Assembly: GCA_000231825.2 (NCBI GenBank)
Contig: JH720329.1
Coordinates: forward strand, 688,301 to 752,300
Direction: 5' to 3'
Source of the DNA: Tetrahymena elliotti 4EA
Lineage: Eukaryota > Ciliophora > Oligohymenophorea > Hymenostomatida > Tetrahymenidae
Length of the DNA stretch: 64,000 nt
The notes beneath the pieces were generated by a model, which made no database searches, was not told the origin of the DNA, and saw nothing but the letters and a program-made list of their open reading frames with translations. Shown in pieces: positions 1 to 14,230 of this stretch. Numbering within the stretch: the stretch's first letter is position 1; every line of letters begins with the position of its first letter. The translations under genes and the position numbers were made by a program.

Positions 1-1646
1 CCTTCAATTTTATTTAATTTCCACTACACAAGAACTCATTTTTAATATATTTGAGCACCCGTAATAAATTTTTAATCAATCTTTTCTTCACTTTAGATAC
101 AATTTTTTCCCTCAAATACTTTGTTTAATCTCTCTAAATTATTTGCTTCAAATTAGATTTTACTGAGTTAAGCTCGCAACTCTTAAATTTGCTACTTGTT
201 ACAACAAACTAATAAACAAACATTTTGGCTCAAAATACTTAATTTATTCCAACTGTACACCCCTTACATTCCTAATATTGATCAGAAATTATCAATTTCA
301 AAATAAATTATATCTTCTACATGTTTTTTTTGACATTAAATTGAAATAAACAAATTAAAGAGTACAAAATTTATTATACGAAAAGGTATGTAACAACATT
401 AGCAAGATCTTGAAATCCAACAAAAAACAAATATGATAAAATAACTATTTGAATTTTAAGAAAAAAAAATGATTTTCATGATAATTTATTTTGGTTTTGT
501 TTATTTTTCAAATTAAGAAAAAAACAAAAAATTATGTAACAAGAATAAATAAAAATTTAATTGAATTTGAAGATTTTTATTTTGCTTTCTTTCATGGATT
601 AGGCAATCTATCACAAAAAATAAACACAAATTAAAAAAGTTGTAAAGAGATTCGAGCAAGCGTTTAGATTGGTTGAGAGTAAATTATTTAAAAATCTTTG
701 ATTAACTAATATTTAAAAACTCTATTTTCTATTTCAATTGGAGTTAATAACATTTTTGTATTTCTATTATACTTTTAAATAAAAATTATAGAATTTAAAT
801 GTGAATTCTTTACAATCTTTTATTTTCTTCTAAGATTTATTATGGTTGAAGAAATAATTTTATTTTCTTGTTAGAAAAAATCAAGTTTTACATCAACCTA
901 AAAGTGGCAGAAAATCCATCGAAATTTTCCTAAATCTTTTATTAATTAACAAAATAAATAAATAAATAAAAATATTAACAATATTTGAAAACAAAAATAA
1001 AAATATTTTTGAAATAGGTTCTCTTTATTAAATATTTTCATGATGAAATAGTAAAAAAAATATGTGAATTAGTTATAATAATATTAATAATTTAAATAAA
1101 GCACTACTCTAACTCTTATTTCACATTAACACCTAATTTTTAATCCAAAAAAATTAGACTAAAATATTGATCTATTTAGATTTTGTTTTTTCATTTAAAG
1201 TTCAATGTTATGAAGTAAATTTAAAAATAAAAATATTTAAAAAAATGCACTAAAAAAAAATATTTTAGAAATTGGAATTTAAAAAAAATTATTTAGTAAA
1301 TTTATGTTATCAATTTTTAATTTATAAAAAGTAGAGTAATTAAAAGAATGACTCTACTTTACTGAAAGAGTTGATTTTGATTAAATTTATAAAAATGAAA
1401 TTTCCAGAATAGAAGGGTAATTAATATGTTTTTTGATAGACATGAGAATGTATATCGAAATCTCATACTTTTTGGCGCCTATGAAACAAATATTTATAAA
1501 ACACAAACATTTAATAATATATTATGTAATATCTGTTGATATTACCATTTATTGATGTTTTTTTTTGAAAAAAATTAATTAAATCTGTTAAAAATAGCAA
1601 AATTTAAAGATTAAGAGTTAATTATCAAGATATAAATACAAAAATA
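1..1646. other. AT-rich intergenic region, no gene seen
   Basis: I see no ORF with coding character, no splice-bounded exon series and no RNA gene on either strand. The sequence is almost pure A/T with long A and T runs. It should contain the promoter of the gene starting at 1647. Confidence 0.6.
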
Positions 1647-4049
1647 ATGAGCATATTTTATGAGAATAACATTAAACTAACTAATTTAAATTATTTTTTG
1701 GGATAGATAAGTAAAATTAGATCTGATAAAATAGTGATTGAATGCAATTATACCTCTTTAAGCTAATCAGAATATGATAACTTTGTTAATTTGATTTATG
1801 ATAATCCATTTATAACTAAGATTGAAATATTATGGCATGATTTTGTGAAATTAAAAGTTCTTGAAAAATTGGCATTAGCGTTTCGCAAATACTTTGATGA
1901 GGGCAGAAAACTCTAAAAATTAAAATTAGTTTTATCAGTTTTTAAACCATATCCTTCAAATGAAATGCAGTAAAATCTTAAAAGTATTTTTAGCATTTAT
2001 ACTCATAGGATATCTCTTAAAGTTAAATTTCGTAAGGAGTTTTTAAGCTTTGAGTCTTTTTTCTAGTTATTATGTGTGCCTGAATAGAATATTTCATCAT
2101 TTTAAATATCTTTAGAATTAACAGGCTAGATTAAACCTTTGAATATCTCATTTTTATTTTCTTATTTAGAATAAATCCTGTAAAAAAATTAGCTAAATAG
2201 ATTAGGAGTCAAAGTTAAAATAAACTAAGTATATTATTAGCATTTCAATACATTCCTTATAACTTTATAAAATCATAAATATCTTAAAGATATAGAACTG
2301 GATATCTCTGAGCTAACTAACTCAGATGGCTTATTGAACTCTTTTGAAATACCCATTTTTCAAAATAAATAATTTATCTAGTAAAATCGATTAAATATTT
2401 CACACAAAAACTAAAGTTCTGCAAAAAAATTGTCATTTTTCAACCAATCATCTTCATGCACAACTCAAAAAAATTCTCTTAGTGCTGCAGATTTTAACAT
2501 TTATGATGATTAGTAGTAATTTTACATGGAAGGTTGCTCAAACAAAAATAATTTCTTTAACAATTAGAATGATTTAAGTGAGTGTGAGATAACAGAAAGT
2601 GATAAGAAACTCTCAAAATAGTTTTCTCTTCAAGAAAAAAGTGATAAAAAATTCAATAATAGTTTACATAGACAATCATCCTTAAATTAACAATTTTAAT
2701 TTTCTTTTCAATCTAAAAATATGCAGTAAGAAGAGAATAAAAATGAATGCTTTATTCTAGATGAATTTGAAAAATGCTCATTAGATTAAAGATCTAGTTT
2801 AGATTAATAATTCATTTAAAAATAAATAAATTAAGATGATAAAGGTTCTGATAAAAATAAATAGAATATCATTGAATCTTAAAAAAAAATCAAATAAGAA
2901 GATTTAAGTAAAAGGTTACAGTCTATGAACTAAAAATATAAGCTAAAAATAAATGATTAAGAAACTTTAGAGATTCTTGACAGTTTTAAGTTTTCTAATA
3001 ATAAATCTAAATAATAAGCAGAAAATAATTAAATGAAAGTAAATGGCTATTTTTTAGATGTTTGCTCAATTTAATAATTAGATTATACGACTTGCAAGAA
3101 GGGTAAATACGATTAAATTGATATTTAAGAAGAATAAGAAATAGATCCACTTGTAAATTAACCTAACACATTGAGACTAGGAAATTTAGGAAAGACATCA
3201 TAAAAAATTCAATACAAAGATTTATTTAGGAATGTTTAGTAATTGGTTTTAAGGGATTTAGAATTTGATTTAATAGAGCTTTTAACTAACCTTGTATGCT
3301 TAAAAAGCTTAAATATATAGAAATCTTGTTTAATTAACATTTCAAAGAGTTTTTAGTAGTAATATACTCCCTAATTAGAGTAATTGGAAGTTAATTAAGA
3401 AAATTTAATTGCTAAACAATCTTCGAAACTTTGCTAAGTTATTTCACAAATGAAAAGCATTAAAAAACTTAAAATTTAAAGTATTTACAATTATGAAGAC
3501 CTTATTAAAATTACAGAGAATCTTAGACTATTAGAAGAACTTAGTCTAAAAATAGAATTAAAAAAGGGAGAAAATTAGTTTAAATATATTAAATAGGTAT
3601 ACTGGAATTTAAATAGGATTAAGAATCTTAAAAGGATTAATTTTATGATTAGTGATAACAGTCTTGATTATGGATTACTCTTTGGCTTTATAAAACAATA
3701 AAAATCTCTTGAAGTAATTTATTTAGATTTTTATTTGAACAAATAATATGTTAACTACATAAAATAAATGCAGCAAGGCCTATGCTAAAATTAATTTTTG
3801 ACAAAAATATAAATAAAAATACCATCACTTGATAGCTAAAGTGCTTAATTTCTCATTCTTTTAAATAGTTTGAATAAAAATCTTAAATATCTTACTTAAA
3901 TTGACTTAGGAATTGAAACATCTGATTTCTTTTAATAAAAACACCTTTATTAATAAGTTGTTTAAGCTAGATGCTTTGAAAAACTGATTCATCCCTACAT
4001 GATTTTTAATCCTAAATTAATATTATGGGATCTTATTTTAGATGATTGA
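1647..4049 (+). CDS. intronless LRR-like protein, ~800 aa
   Basis: One uninterrupted frame of 801 codons with TAA/TAG as Gln, ending at TGA. The start is the first ATG in frame (MSIFYENN). Residues ~40-240 and ~505-790 have the amphipathic leucine periodicity of degenerate leucine-rich repeats (for example LQQLVLRDLEFDLIEL-like and LKYLTQIDLGIETSD-like segments). Between them lies a Ser/Asn/Gln-rich, probably disordered stretch (~260-500). No catalytic motif, signal peptide or membrane span is visible, so a cytosolic protein-interaction role is the only inference. Large families of such divergent LRR-like proteins are known in Tetrahymena. The absence of introns contrasts with the one-repeat-per-exon LRR genes at 14231-16597 and 62420-63915, so it is not of the same type. 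The ORF is secure; the LRR assignment is moderate. Confidence 0.8.
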
Positions 4050-7000
4050 ATAAATAAACATGACAAATTATTAGCATTTCAAAAGTAAATTTCAAAATGT
4101 TAATTTCAAATTTATCAGAAACAAACAAACTCAATAAAACCTTTTAAAAATAAAACAACTTCTTTAAATTGTGTTATAAATATTTCAACTTTATTTATTT
4201 ATGTTAGTTAGTTAGTTAGTGAACTTTTTAATTTATTTAATCTTAAAGAAATTCAAAAAAAATATTCTTATTTTAAATTGAATTTTATTTTTACGAGGAT
4301 TATTTTTTACACTTTTATAAACCTGAATGACAGACAATGTTATTTTTAAATAAATTTTATTTTCTTTATTTGAAAAACCGAAAGCTTTCATTTTAAAAAA
4401 ATATTTTTAGGTTTTTATTCTTAAATTATGAAAGAAGCGAGACACTTATCTTGAGAAAAAATTAACATTCACAAAAAATTAAAAATTTGAAATTTTAGCC
4501 AAAATTTTTGTCAGTTTTTTTTACAAAATCTAATTTTAGATTTTTAGAATTAAGTATGAATTTTATTCTTTTTCTTCAAAAATATAAAATGATTGTTATG
4601 GATTTAATAAATGGAATTGATAAATTATAAATTGAACATTAAAACTAAGAATAAATTACTAAATACTTCGTTTTTAATTGCAAAATTCTCTCATATTTTT
4701 AGGTACAGACTTATTGTTTAGTTGATAATCTTCTTATTTCTAAATAGGAATATAGAATACTGTGCTTCAAATATAATTATTTCTTGTTTTGATAAAGTAA
4801 AAAAAATATTTATTTCTTAAATTTAGTACAATTACAAAATGTTACATATCAAATAAATATCTTTTAAAAAATAAAATTTTTTAGTTTGTTGAGTTATTAA
4901 AAAATGTAAACTTGCCCAAATTACTTTCAAAAAGATATGAGAAGTTTCAAAAATAAATAAATAATTTATTCTAAATAGAGAGTTAGTTTTAGTAATAACT
5001 CCATCAATATGCTCTAATTTTTATATATGAATTCTACTTCCATACTAATTTAACAATTAGAATACTTATTATTGCTTTTTTTATTCAAATTTTGAATTAT
5101 TACTTGATAATCAATTTACTCTAAAAAAATGTTTATCCTTATTTTGTTTGTATTTGTTAATGAAATTTTTAAAAAATATAAACTAATTGAAAAAGCTTTC
5201 AAATGAAATGAGCTGCTGTAAAGATAACCAATCCATTTATACTAATTTAATTTTTAGTAATAAATTCATCAAAGAAATCAACTTTTTTGTCTAATTAAAA
5301 TATTTTTTTAATTAGTGTTATTGCATTTAAATTTTATTCTAATAATTGAAAAAATTTTCCATGATCTTTTAAATGTTCTTTTTTTTACAAATTTTGTATT
5401 ATTTTTTAAATATTAGTTATTCAAAAAAGCTTATCTTTTCATAGATAGATTGTCTAAAAAGGTTTTTCATTCATTTAATAAAGAAGAGAAGGGAAATAAT
5501 AAATTATTCAATTTATAAAATTTACTAAACCATGAATAGAGTAATTGAGGATCAATTAAAGTTAAATAAAAATTATTATTAATTGTTAATTTTTCTTTTA
5601 CATTTGAAAGAAAAGGATTAATATTGAAGAAAATTTGAACTTTGCAAAAAAACAAATATTTGATTAATAAACTTTAGAAAATAATATTTTAAAATGATTA
5701 TTTATTAAATAATACAAATATTTAAAAAAATAATCTTTGATACAAATCTTATTTCTTTGAATTGTAAAGAAAATAAAACAAACAGTTCGATTTTTGTTTT
5801 TAATTTGAAAAATACTTTTTATCTTTAACATTAAGAGTTATTTAAACCTTGGATGTTTTTTCTACTTTAATATTTTTATGTTTTGTAGGTTTGGGTTGGT
5901 TATTTGCTTTTTTACTTGTTGATAGGATGGTTATGCTTATAAAATTAACAAAAGAGAGGAAGAAGAAGAAATTTAAATTTGCAAAAATTAGTCAGTAAGT
6001 AATTATATGAATACACTTTTTCTTTTGTTTATTTTATTCTGTTATTAAAATAATCGTCAATAAATATAAACTTTTTAAATGGTTTGAGAGTTTTTTTTTG
6101 TTATTTGAATTTATTTTTGTCTGTTATAATAATTTTTTATTTAAATTGCAATATGCAATATCTTTTTCTTTAGCATTTAATTTCAAAATTGCATAAAAAT
6201 TATTATAAGCGAGGACTTCTTTTGGAAAATGAACTGAAATTTGATGAATTCTATTAATTTATTTTGTTGTTGTTTTTTTAATTAAAAGGTGGTTTTTTGA
6301 TTGTGTTTTAAATTTTTCATAATTACAAGTGGGGTCATATTTTGTGAAAAAAGAAACAAAGGAAAGAATTTTGATCTGATGTTACTTCTAAATTAAATGT
6401 TATTTACTACGACGAGAGGGAAATTGAAATTTAGATAATAAATTTAAATGTAAAAAAATATTAATAAATTTCATGCTTATTATTTTGTTTTGAGTTCTAA
6501 AACCTAATTCTGCCAGATTAGAGGTTAGAGCGTGTATTTATTTTTCATCAATATCAAACTAAAAATGTCAATTAAAAAGTAAAAAAAATGAAGGGCTTGT
6601 CATATTTAAATTAATAAAAAGTTAAATATTCATACTTTAAATATTTAAGCCATATCTTACACAAATATTCATAAAGAAATATCACTTAAAAACATTAATA
6701 TTGATATATTTACTTTTGTATTTTAGAGATATGTTATCATTTTTCTAAATCCGTTTAATTCATTTTCAAAATATTTGAGGATCTATAAAAATTCAACTGA
6801 AATCAAATACTTAAAACAAAAAATGTAATTATTAGATATCTTTCAGATGTAAAAAACAAATAATATTTAGTTTTAAAAATATGACAATTACTAATTTTTC
6901 AGTCTACCAATCAGTCAATCGATCAATCGAGTATTATATTTATTTATAAATAATAAAATAATGACTCTACCAACATCTCAATAGAGTTAAAAATGTTTCT

Positions 7001-7710
7001 ATATTTGTAAAAACCTTAAAGTGCTTACATCTAAAAGATGGAAAACTGAAATTAAATTGCTATTATATTTAGGATGAGATTAATAATTATTTATACAATT
7101 AACCTGAATTATCAAATATTTTAGTTTTTTCATTTCAAATCGTTTATACTGACTTCAACTGGAAAAAGAGAAAGAAACTTTTTAATAAACAATTAAATTT
7201 ACTTTTTATAAAATTTATTCATTTATTTATTTAATAGGAATACGTATTTAATGTTTTTTTTTTGATTAAATTTTCTTTGCATTTAAATTTTTATTCCACA
7301 TCACATTTCAACTGTTATAAAAGTTGTTTGATCATTTTAATAGAAGTATTTTTTTTTTATTATTTATTAGAAAGAAGTTATCATGTAAAATTTATCAAAA
7401 GCAAACTTGTATTATTGCCAGTAGAATTTTAAAGTCATTAGACCAACAAATATTAAAAAATCATATCAAGAATGTAGATTGCTTGAAGAGAGATTTTTCT
7501 ATTTTTTGAATAAACTAATAAAAAATTCCATCATCAAAAATGAAAAATGAGCATGGTTATCTCAATAAGATAATATCGTCCTAAAAAAGTAAGAATCTGA
7601 AAGATTTTAATTACCAAGTTAGTTTAAATTGTTAATTGTTTGAATAATTGTTAACTTATATTCATAAAAAAAATTAATATTTTAGTAAATTAAAAGTAGA
7701 AATAAGGAAA
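4050..7710. other. intergenic, AT-rich, possible exon-like scraps
   Basis: No gene could be built. A (TTAG)4-like microsatellite lies near 4203 and an AATC/GATC-type simple repeat near 6915. A G-richer patch at about 5880-6540 includes a splice-bounded exon-like island (5890-5994) and an open frame at ~6380-6705 without a convincing start. The last few hundred bases should hold the promoter of the gene at 7711. Confidence 0.5.
5890..5994 (+). other. isolated exon-like island, TM plus basic stretch
   Basis: The segment is preceded by a good acceptor (TTTTGTAG) and followed by a strong donor (GTAAGTAATT). Two of its frames encode a hydrophobic stretch followed by a basic stretch (one reads VWVGYLLFYLLIGWLCL, then KRGRRR). 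It is also markedly G-richer than its surroundings. No partner exon with matching phase was found, so it may be a remnant of a decayed membrane-protein gene or chance. Confidence 0.2.
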
Positions 7711-10700
7711 ATGAAAGATAAGAAAGGAAATTTTTTTACTAATTATTATGTAAATAGAAGCTTTAATCTTTTTACCAATCCAAATAGGCCATTTAGTCTC
7801 TCAGTTGGCTTGTTACTGATTAAAGAATTTACATTTTTGATTAGAATTTACACAAGCTTTTTATCTAATGTAGAATTTATTAGCGTAGGAAAATCAAATG
7901 GATCAATAAATGATTAGTTTGTATTTAACGAAGATTCTAGGTAGGTTATCGGAGTCTATATATTTTTTATGGTATTCATTTTAAATATCTTTCTTCTAGG
8001 CTACATAATTAAAGACTTGATTATGTATTTTCTCTCTTTGCCTTTCAAGGAGAACTTGTAGATTTAAATCATCTTGAAGAGCTATAACTATTCTATATTC
8101 CCAATTTCCATATTGGTTAGTTGTATGCTTTTACAATCTATCTACCAATATATTTGCTTAGTCAATCTTATCCTTTCACTTATCTTAAGTAATTACAACT
8201 TAAAATTAGTTTTAGTGAATATTTATTCAATATTGGTAAAAATAAATAATAGGTTTATTTGTAGAACTATTAGACTATGATTATTGCTTCTACATAAATG
8301 ACTTCTTGTGTAAAAAGTTTAACAAATTATCTCTAGCAATTTAAATTTTAGAATGTTTTTAAATGTTTTTACTCTCACGAAATAGCAAATCTATTTACAC
8401 AATCGGTATTTTTGTATCATTAATCATTTAAGTAGTCCAACTAATTCTAGCTTAGTATCATAATTTATATTTGAGTATAGCATCAAAGACAATAGTCACT
8501 TAGATTAGTTTATTGAATATTTCATTATTATCTTACAGCTTAATTTATACCTAAGTTGTCTAATCGCATCCAAATATTTTCATGCTGTTTATATTGATGA
8601 CTCTACCTATAAAAGCGGGTAGTGTTCTATCTAATTTCATTGATGATTACATAGTTAGTAGTATCAGCAGTGATGTTGAATAGCAATCTATACTATGGAA
8701 AGAATACCCCAATCTATCTAAAATAGAAAGGTTTTTGAGAATAATCAACTAGCACAATTCAGTTTTTATTTATGAATATGTTAAATCTAATCTGTCATAA
8801 ACCATAGAAAACGCCATAGCTAACCACCTCATTAATTGCTATGTAGGAGAAGAATGTTTTTGTAAAAAAGTAAACAATTTTCAATCAATTTTTAGTTTAA
8901 TTTAATCTAAGCCAATTTTTTCAAAAAACAAACAATAAATTAATTATTGATTCTACTCACAAAATTAAAAATTAATTCTACTAGCAAAATTAATCAAATT
9001 TCTTTCTCATTTATTTTTATTTGAAAGTTTTTTCTTGTTTACCAATTCTTCATATGAGATCATAAAATCTTCTTAATGATTGAATCCAAATAATTGGTCA
9101 TTTTTTCATTAAAAAATTAATTAAAATCTTTCAATTCTTAATAAAATTCATTACTTTTATCAAGGCTATCTTTTTAATAAAAATCATTCATTATCTTATT
9201 AGAATTTAAAAAAAAACCATTTTTTATCTAGAATGCTTTTATTAATTTATTATTTAGTTGGGGAATGATGTTAATAATTACAGGAATATAAACTTATTGC
9301 TCATTTTTAATGAGTAGGGATATTATTACATTGGATTTGATTATCAAAAAAAATATTTTATGATTTTTGTAACTTTAATGAAAATATTATTATTTATTTA
9401 TTCATTCATTCATTTTTTAATGAAAAATTCAATAAATTAGCTTAACTTGGACTACAGCTAGGATGATAAGATTTAATTTATTACAAATGAAAAGAACAGA
9501 GATTGCATCAAGTAACTGACATACAGTATTATAAAAGTACATACCCAAGAACTTCCTACAAAGCTAAGTGATTTGTAGATCAGCTATTATAAATATATAG
9601 AAGATGTAATGCAAAACCAAACACTCTCTATTACTTCTCTTATAAAAGTTTAGTAAAACTGCTTTGAAAAATTCAATTTACTAGAAATTTAAATTGTGAA
9701 CAGAATGGCTGATAATGTGCGTTTCTAAATTAAACAAAATAATATAAATAAATAGAGTTAATCTGATAATTAGCCTGTTTCAAGATAAATTAAGAATATT
9801 GAGCTGATCTAAAATATTCTTTTTGATGAAAAGCTTTCTTTATCTTATAATTAACTGCTTAACTGTTTTTATCAAAAAAGAAAGCTGCTAAGTATTCTGA
9901 ACCAAGATGTTATCAATCTTGATGAATTTGAAAAACTTAGTGAGTTGCTTCTTCAAGATAGAACTTAACTTAAAAATGCTTTGAAATAGCTAATTCTACA
10001 AAACAGTTCTTAGACATAACTCTAAAAAATGTGCAAACTTTATGATCTAATTTTAGATATTGATGATTACTTTGAAACCAAAATATAATAGTAGAGATAA
10101 TTTAATTGTTTGACAAGCATACCACTTTATTCAAAAGAAACTTGTGTTGCATATATTTCATTCACTACTAAACTAGGAGTTGTTACTAAGGTATCTAAAA
10201 ATTTTGACAAAGTAGTTCCTGTTTTACCAAATAGAGAAGTCATAGGAAAGAATATAGGTTTTATGCAACCTGACGTTGTTTCCCCTCTGCACAACACAAT
10301 CTTGAGAAATTTCATTTAGAAAAAAATAGTATCATAAAAGGTAGCTGATTATCCTCTTTTGATTGGAAAAGATAAAAAAGGATTTGCAATTCCTTACGAA
10401 ATGAAACTTCAGGCTTCTATGATCGGTCTAGAAGATTTTGGATGTGCTGGCTGGATAAAATAAATAAAAGATTAAACACACTATATCATGACAAGTTGTG
10501 ATAGTACTTTTAAAAATTTTATCATGAGTCATACTTTTTATGATCTAATTCTATCATATTGCTTTAGACAAAGTGAATTGGGATCTGTTAAATTTGGAAA
10601 CTTAATCCCTCTTTACCAAACTCTTTTTGAAAATAACATGTCAGGTTAGCAATTTTAGACTATTTTAATTAAACCTTAATATAAAGAATAAGTAGAGAGT

Positions 10701-13700
10701 CCAATTAAATTTTCAAAGAACCCTGAATTATTTTAGCAATTGATCAATTTGGAGCTCTTTTTGATTCAAGCAAAGATCATACATATCAAGACTTCTCTTG
10801 CCGAATTTAATTATTTGCTTATTTTCTAATGCGAATACATTGATAATTTATTTAGTAAAAGAGATGCTCTCAAAGAATTTAGAAAAGATCTAAAAAATTA
10901 TACTCAAACAGAAGATTATGATTTAGTCGAATTTGAGAATTTGTATCCAGATGATTACTATAATCAATCCTGCAAGTCAAGCTATTAAAATGAAGATTAC
11001 TAACAATTTGTGAAACTCCCCTTTTTCAAAAACATTAAAAACGAAGTCTATGCTTCAAGGCTTCAACAAATAATTAAATAAAACAGACTAAAAATTAGAT
11101 AGATGTATAGAAACTAAAATCTCTTTAGTTAATTTTCTCAGCAAAACTCAATTTTTTCTAAAAATATTTCCTTTTTTGATGAAAACTAAATAACTAAAAT
11201 AGATGAAATCTAAGAATATGACAATAGCAACTTGAGTGCATTCCACTAATTAAATACTTAGAGGCAATCTTGCAATGCACTTGTTACTAAAAGAGCAGAT
11301 TCTTACTTTGAAGAAAATAAAATGAATTAATCAAATAATCTAATGACTTCATTCTCAAACTCGAGGCTGACGAATTGGAATAATTTCTTTTATGGAATTG
11401 AACAACTTATGTTTGATAATGATAAATTAGAGAAAAAAATAGAAAAAGATAAAAGATTATAAACTTAGAGATCAATGAATTACAGAAGACAGATGTATCT
11501 AGCAAAAGAGTATGAAGCAAGAGAATAAGCAAAATCTAATCAAATGATGGACACAAGAGTAGTTAATGATAGAGATACAACCATGTCTGCTGATATTAGC
11601 TTTTTGCTCAATCAGAAAAAAAATGAAAATAAAGGTGCTGAGGGAAGTGTTAACTAATCTGTTGGAAAAACTAAATCACAAAAGTAATCCAAATTATTTA
11701 TTATTTTATAATTGTTTTGATTTAGTTAGAAACCAAATTTTAGCTTGAATTATTTAAAATAAAAATTATTATAAATATTAGGCGTTAGTTGGTTAATTTT
11801 ATTTATTCTAACAATAAATAACCTCTTTCATTTTACAGTGGCTATCTATTAGATTTCATATTACTTACTTTATTAGTAGTTTCGATTTCTATAAGTCTAA
11901 GTAGCAATATCAGCTTTGTCTCATAATATTAAAAAAAAGAAAATTTATTTTCAGACCTAATTAGCATGAAAGAAATTATGTACAACCTAATAGAGGAGAT
12001 ACATTTAATCGATGGCATTGAGAAAAATTACTATAAAATAGATGATCAGGCAGAGAAAGAATCTTTTATATCCATGTTGAATTGGATTAGAAGTGATAAC
12101 ATCATGAGATACAAAAGTCATTTGGAATCTATTTTTAAAGAATATGCAAATGAATAAAAAGTAAATCAGCTGTATGAACTTCAATAAAATTATAAAACTC
12201 TCAGCATAGTTGATCATACATTTTTCAGTAAAGATATCCCTAATGCTACTCTTCTGTCTGTTCTAGTCAAAGCCTAATCTTTATTTACTATGTACATTAA
12301 CAACTCTACCTCCTCAATGTATTCCTTATTTCAAAATGAACTAAGATATAATAACAATAATACCCAGACCTAAATATCAAAAATCCTAGACTAACTGGTT
12401 GAAGATCAATATTCTTCCAATTAAGCATAAAAAAATACCAGTCTTATTTTTATAGTAGTGTATTGTGTTTTTATTTTCCTATATAATATCTTATTGTTCT
12501 TTTTCTACTTTAAAATGCTCTCTCTAAAGTAGTCTCTTTTGTCTATTTTTGCTACCATAGACATAAGGAAACTAGAAGATATGACAGAAAGAACAAATAC
12601 ATTTATCAAATATGTGGTCAATATTAAGAAAAAAAATAAAATTCTAGATGTCAATATCTCCAAAAAGGACAGCATTAATTTTGCTCATAAAGAGGATAGT
12701 AAAAAAAATCTCAAGAAAAAGAATATTAGCTTAACCACTTATCAGAAAAAACTTACCATTTTCAAAATTATCTTGATAATTTTTTGCACCTCTTTGATTC
12801 TTATCAAGCCAGTCATTGATTACTTTTTGACTTAAATACAAACAAAATCTATTGAAGTTTAAGGCTCCCTTAAAAGTAAATTGCTTCTTTAATTTAATTT
12901 TTAATTTCATTAAACATTTGTTTGATTTAAACCATTTTTATTTTAATTCAAAAAATCTTTTAACAAAGATTTATTTCATCAGAAAAACACTTCAAAACTT
13001 TTATTTAAACAAATTAATTTATTTTTTCAAAAAAAAAGAAAACACTGAGAAGATGATATCTACATTTTCTGATTTTAGTTAAGCTAAATTTATTTATACA
13101 TACTATATTTTTGGTCAATAAGAAAATGCTTTTGATTATAAAATTGAAAAGTAATAAGATTATTTATTAGATTCATATAATAACTTGTAGAATGCTATGA
13201 CAGATTTCATGAATACCTTTTAAGCATATTAAAATACTAATCTAATTCAATAAAAGTAATCATAAAACATAACTTACACAGTTAGCTCTAATATTTGTGA
13301 TCCTTTGGATGTATATTAATCTGAGCTGGTGTAATTCAATCAAACAGATATAAAATAATGCTTATAGATCTACTAATCTACAGATAATAGTGGTTTTTAC
13401 ATTTCCTCATAAAAATTCTAAAAAGTTTAATTTGGAATCTTAGAGTACTTTGACTCTAAAATGCCTTAAAGCTAAAAACCTTCTTACCTAGAAACTTACT
13501 TTTAAGAAAACCCAGTTAAAGATCAATTTTACTAGCTTAGAATTCTAAGCTAGTCATCATAAATTTTAAGTTATCTTATTACTACTTAAGAATAAAGTTT
13601 CTTCAATGCAATGCATATAATAAATATAATATTAACTATTTTCTAAGTTCTTCTAATAATAAATATCTCTTATTTTGTCTAAAAATACATATTCAAGAAG

Positions 13701-13805
13701 ATTTAAGTAGAATACGCTGAATCAATGAAGTTCTTAACCCTCATAGATTACGATATTCTCATGGAAAACCCATATTTTATTTCTCACTTAAGAAAAAGCA
13801 AGTGA
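7711..13805 (+). CDS. TmcB-like multi-TM protein with PAS domain, copy A
   Basis: Five exons: 7711-8188, 8253-8869, 9462-11683, 11839-12875, 13039-13805, totalling 1,707 codons (1,706 aa). The N-terminal ~365 residues carry several hydrophobic spans. A soluble region follows with a PAS-like fold at ~585-665; its hallmark is VIGKNIGFMQPDVVSPLHN, matching the IGxNIxxxMP-type motif of the ciliate/Dictyostelium TmcB (tiny macrocysts) family. Residues ~690-1100 are polar. Four more hydrophobic segments lie at ~1107-1128, ~1306-1332, ~1410-1435 and ~1644-1667, and the tail ends LTLIDYDILMENPYFISHL. A plasma-membrane sensory role is inferred from the PAS domain, not shown. Splice sites were set by phase and by alignment with the paralogue at 17270, with which exons 2 (617 nt) and 4 (1,037 nt) are identical in length. 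Confidence 0.85.
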
Positions 13806-14230
13806 TTTTTATAATTAATTAAATATTCAATATATAAAAAATTATATATTTTATGTTTTTTTGACTTAAATTATTCAATAAACCATTAAACCATTCTCCA
13901 TGAATTAATGTTTTCTAACTAATTCAATTTAATCTTGAAAATCATTGTTCAAGAAAATCATCTAATTTTCTATGATTTATTTTATAATTTATTATTATTA
14001 CTTTATTCAAAAAATACATACAGTAAACCCTCATTATGTTAGTACCCTAAAAATGAGGGTTCATCTGAAAAATGCATTTGTTCAATAACTGTTTTAAATA
14101 CGTATACCTTAACAAGGTGAAGGCAAAAACCTAGGTTTCACATCCATACATATATAAAATTTATTTAATTTGCAATTTGATTTCATTTTTACAAGTAATA
14201 AGATAAATAAATACATATTAATTTATTTCA
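13806..14230. other. convergent intergenic region with palindromes
   Basis: The space between the converging copy A and the minus-strand LRR gene. It holds a hairpin with perfect 10-bp arms (14026-14035 and 14052-14061) next to a TACAGT sequence, and a short inverted copy of part of the LRR terminal exon (14120-14141 against 14256-14281). No gene seen. Confidence 0.5.
14019..14061 (+). mobile_element. candidate Tc1/pogo-type terminal inverted repeat remnant
   Basis: It begins TACAGTAAACCCTCATTATG and contains arms AACCCTCATT / AATGAGGGTT (14026-14035, 14052-14061) around a 16-nt loop. TACAGT followed by an RRAYYCTC-like motif resembles the ends of Tc1/mariner/pogo transposons in general. A related sequence in the opposite orientation ends at 38843. 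No transposase was found nearby, so this is at best a solo end. Confidence 0.3.

Noticed and set aside
5467..5655. 62-aa minus-strand ORF
   Set aside because: Isolated, no splice partners, composition of random A/T-rich DNA.
7324..7509. 61-aa plus-strand ORF upstream of copy A
   Set aside because: No paralogue upstream of copy B, no recognisable motif, and length within chance for a one-stop code.
8074..8280. 68-aa ORF taken as a gene of its own
   Set aside because: It reads through the 64-nt intron 8189-8252 of copy A; alignment with copy B shows the real junction.
10127..10315. Minus-strand 62-aa ORF inside copy A
   Set aside because: Antisense shadow of the PAS-domain exon, which has paralogue support on the plus strand.
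12852..13082. 76-aa ORF in copy A
   Set aside because: Mostly the 163-nt intron 12876-13038 read in frame with the start of exon 5.
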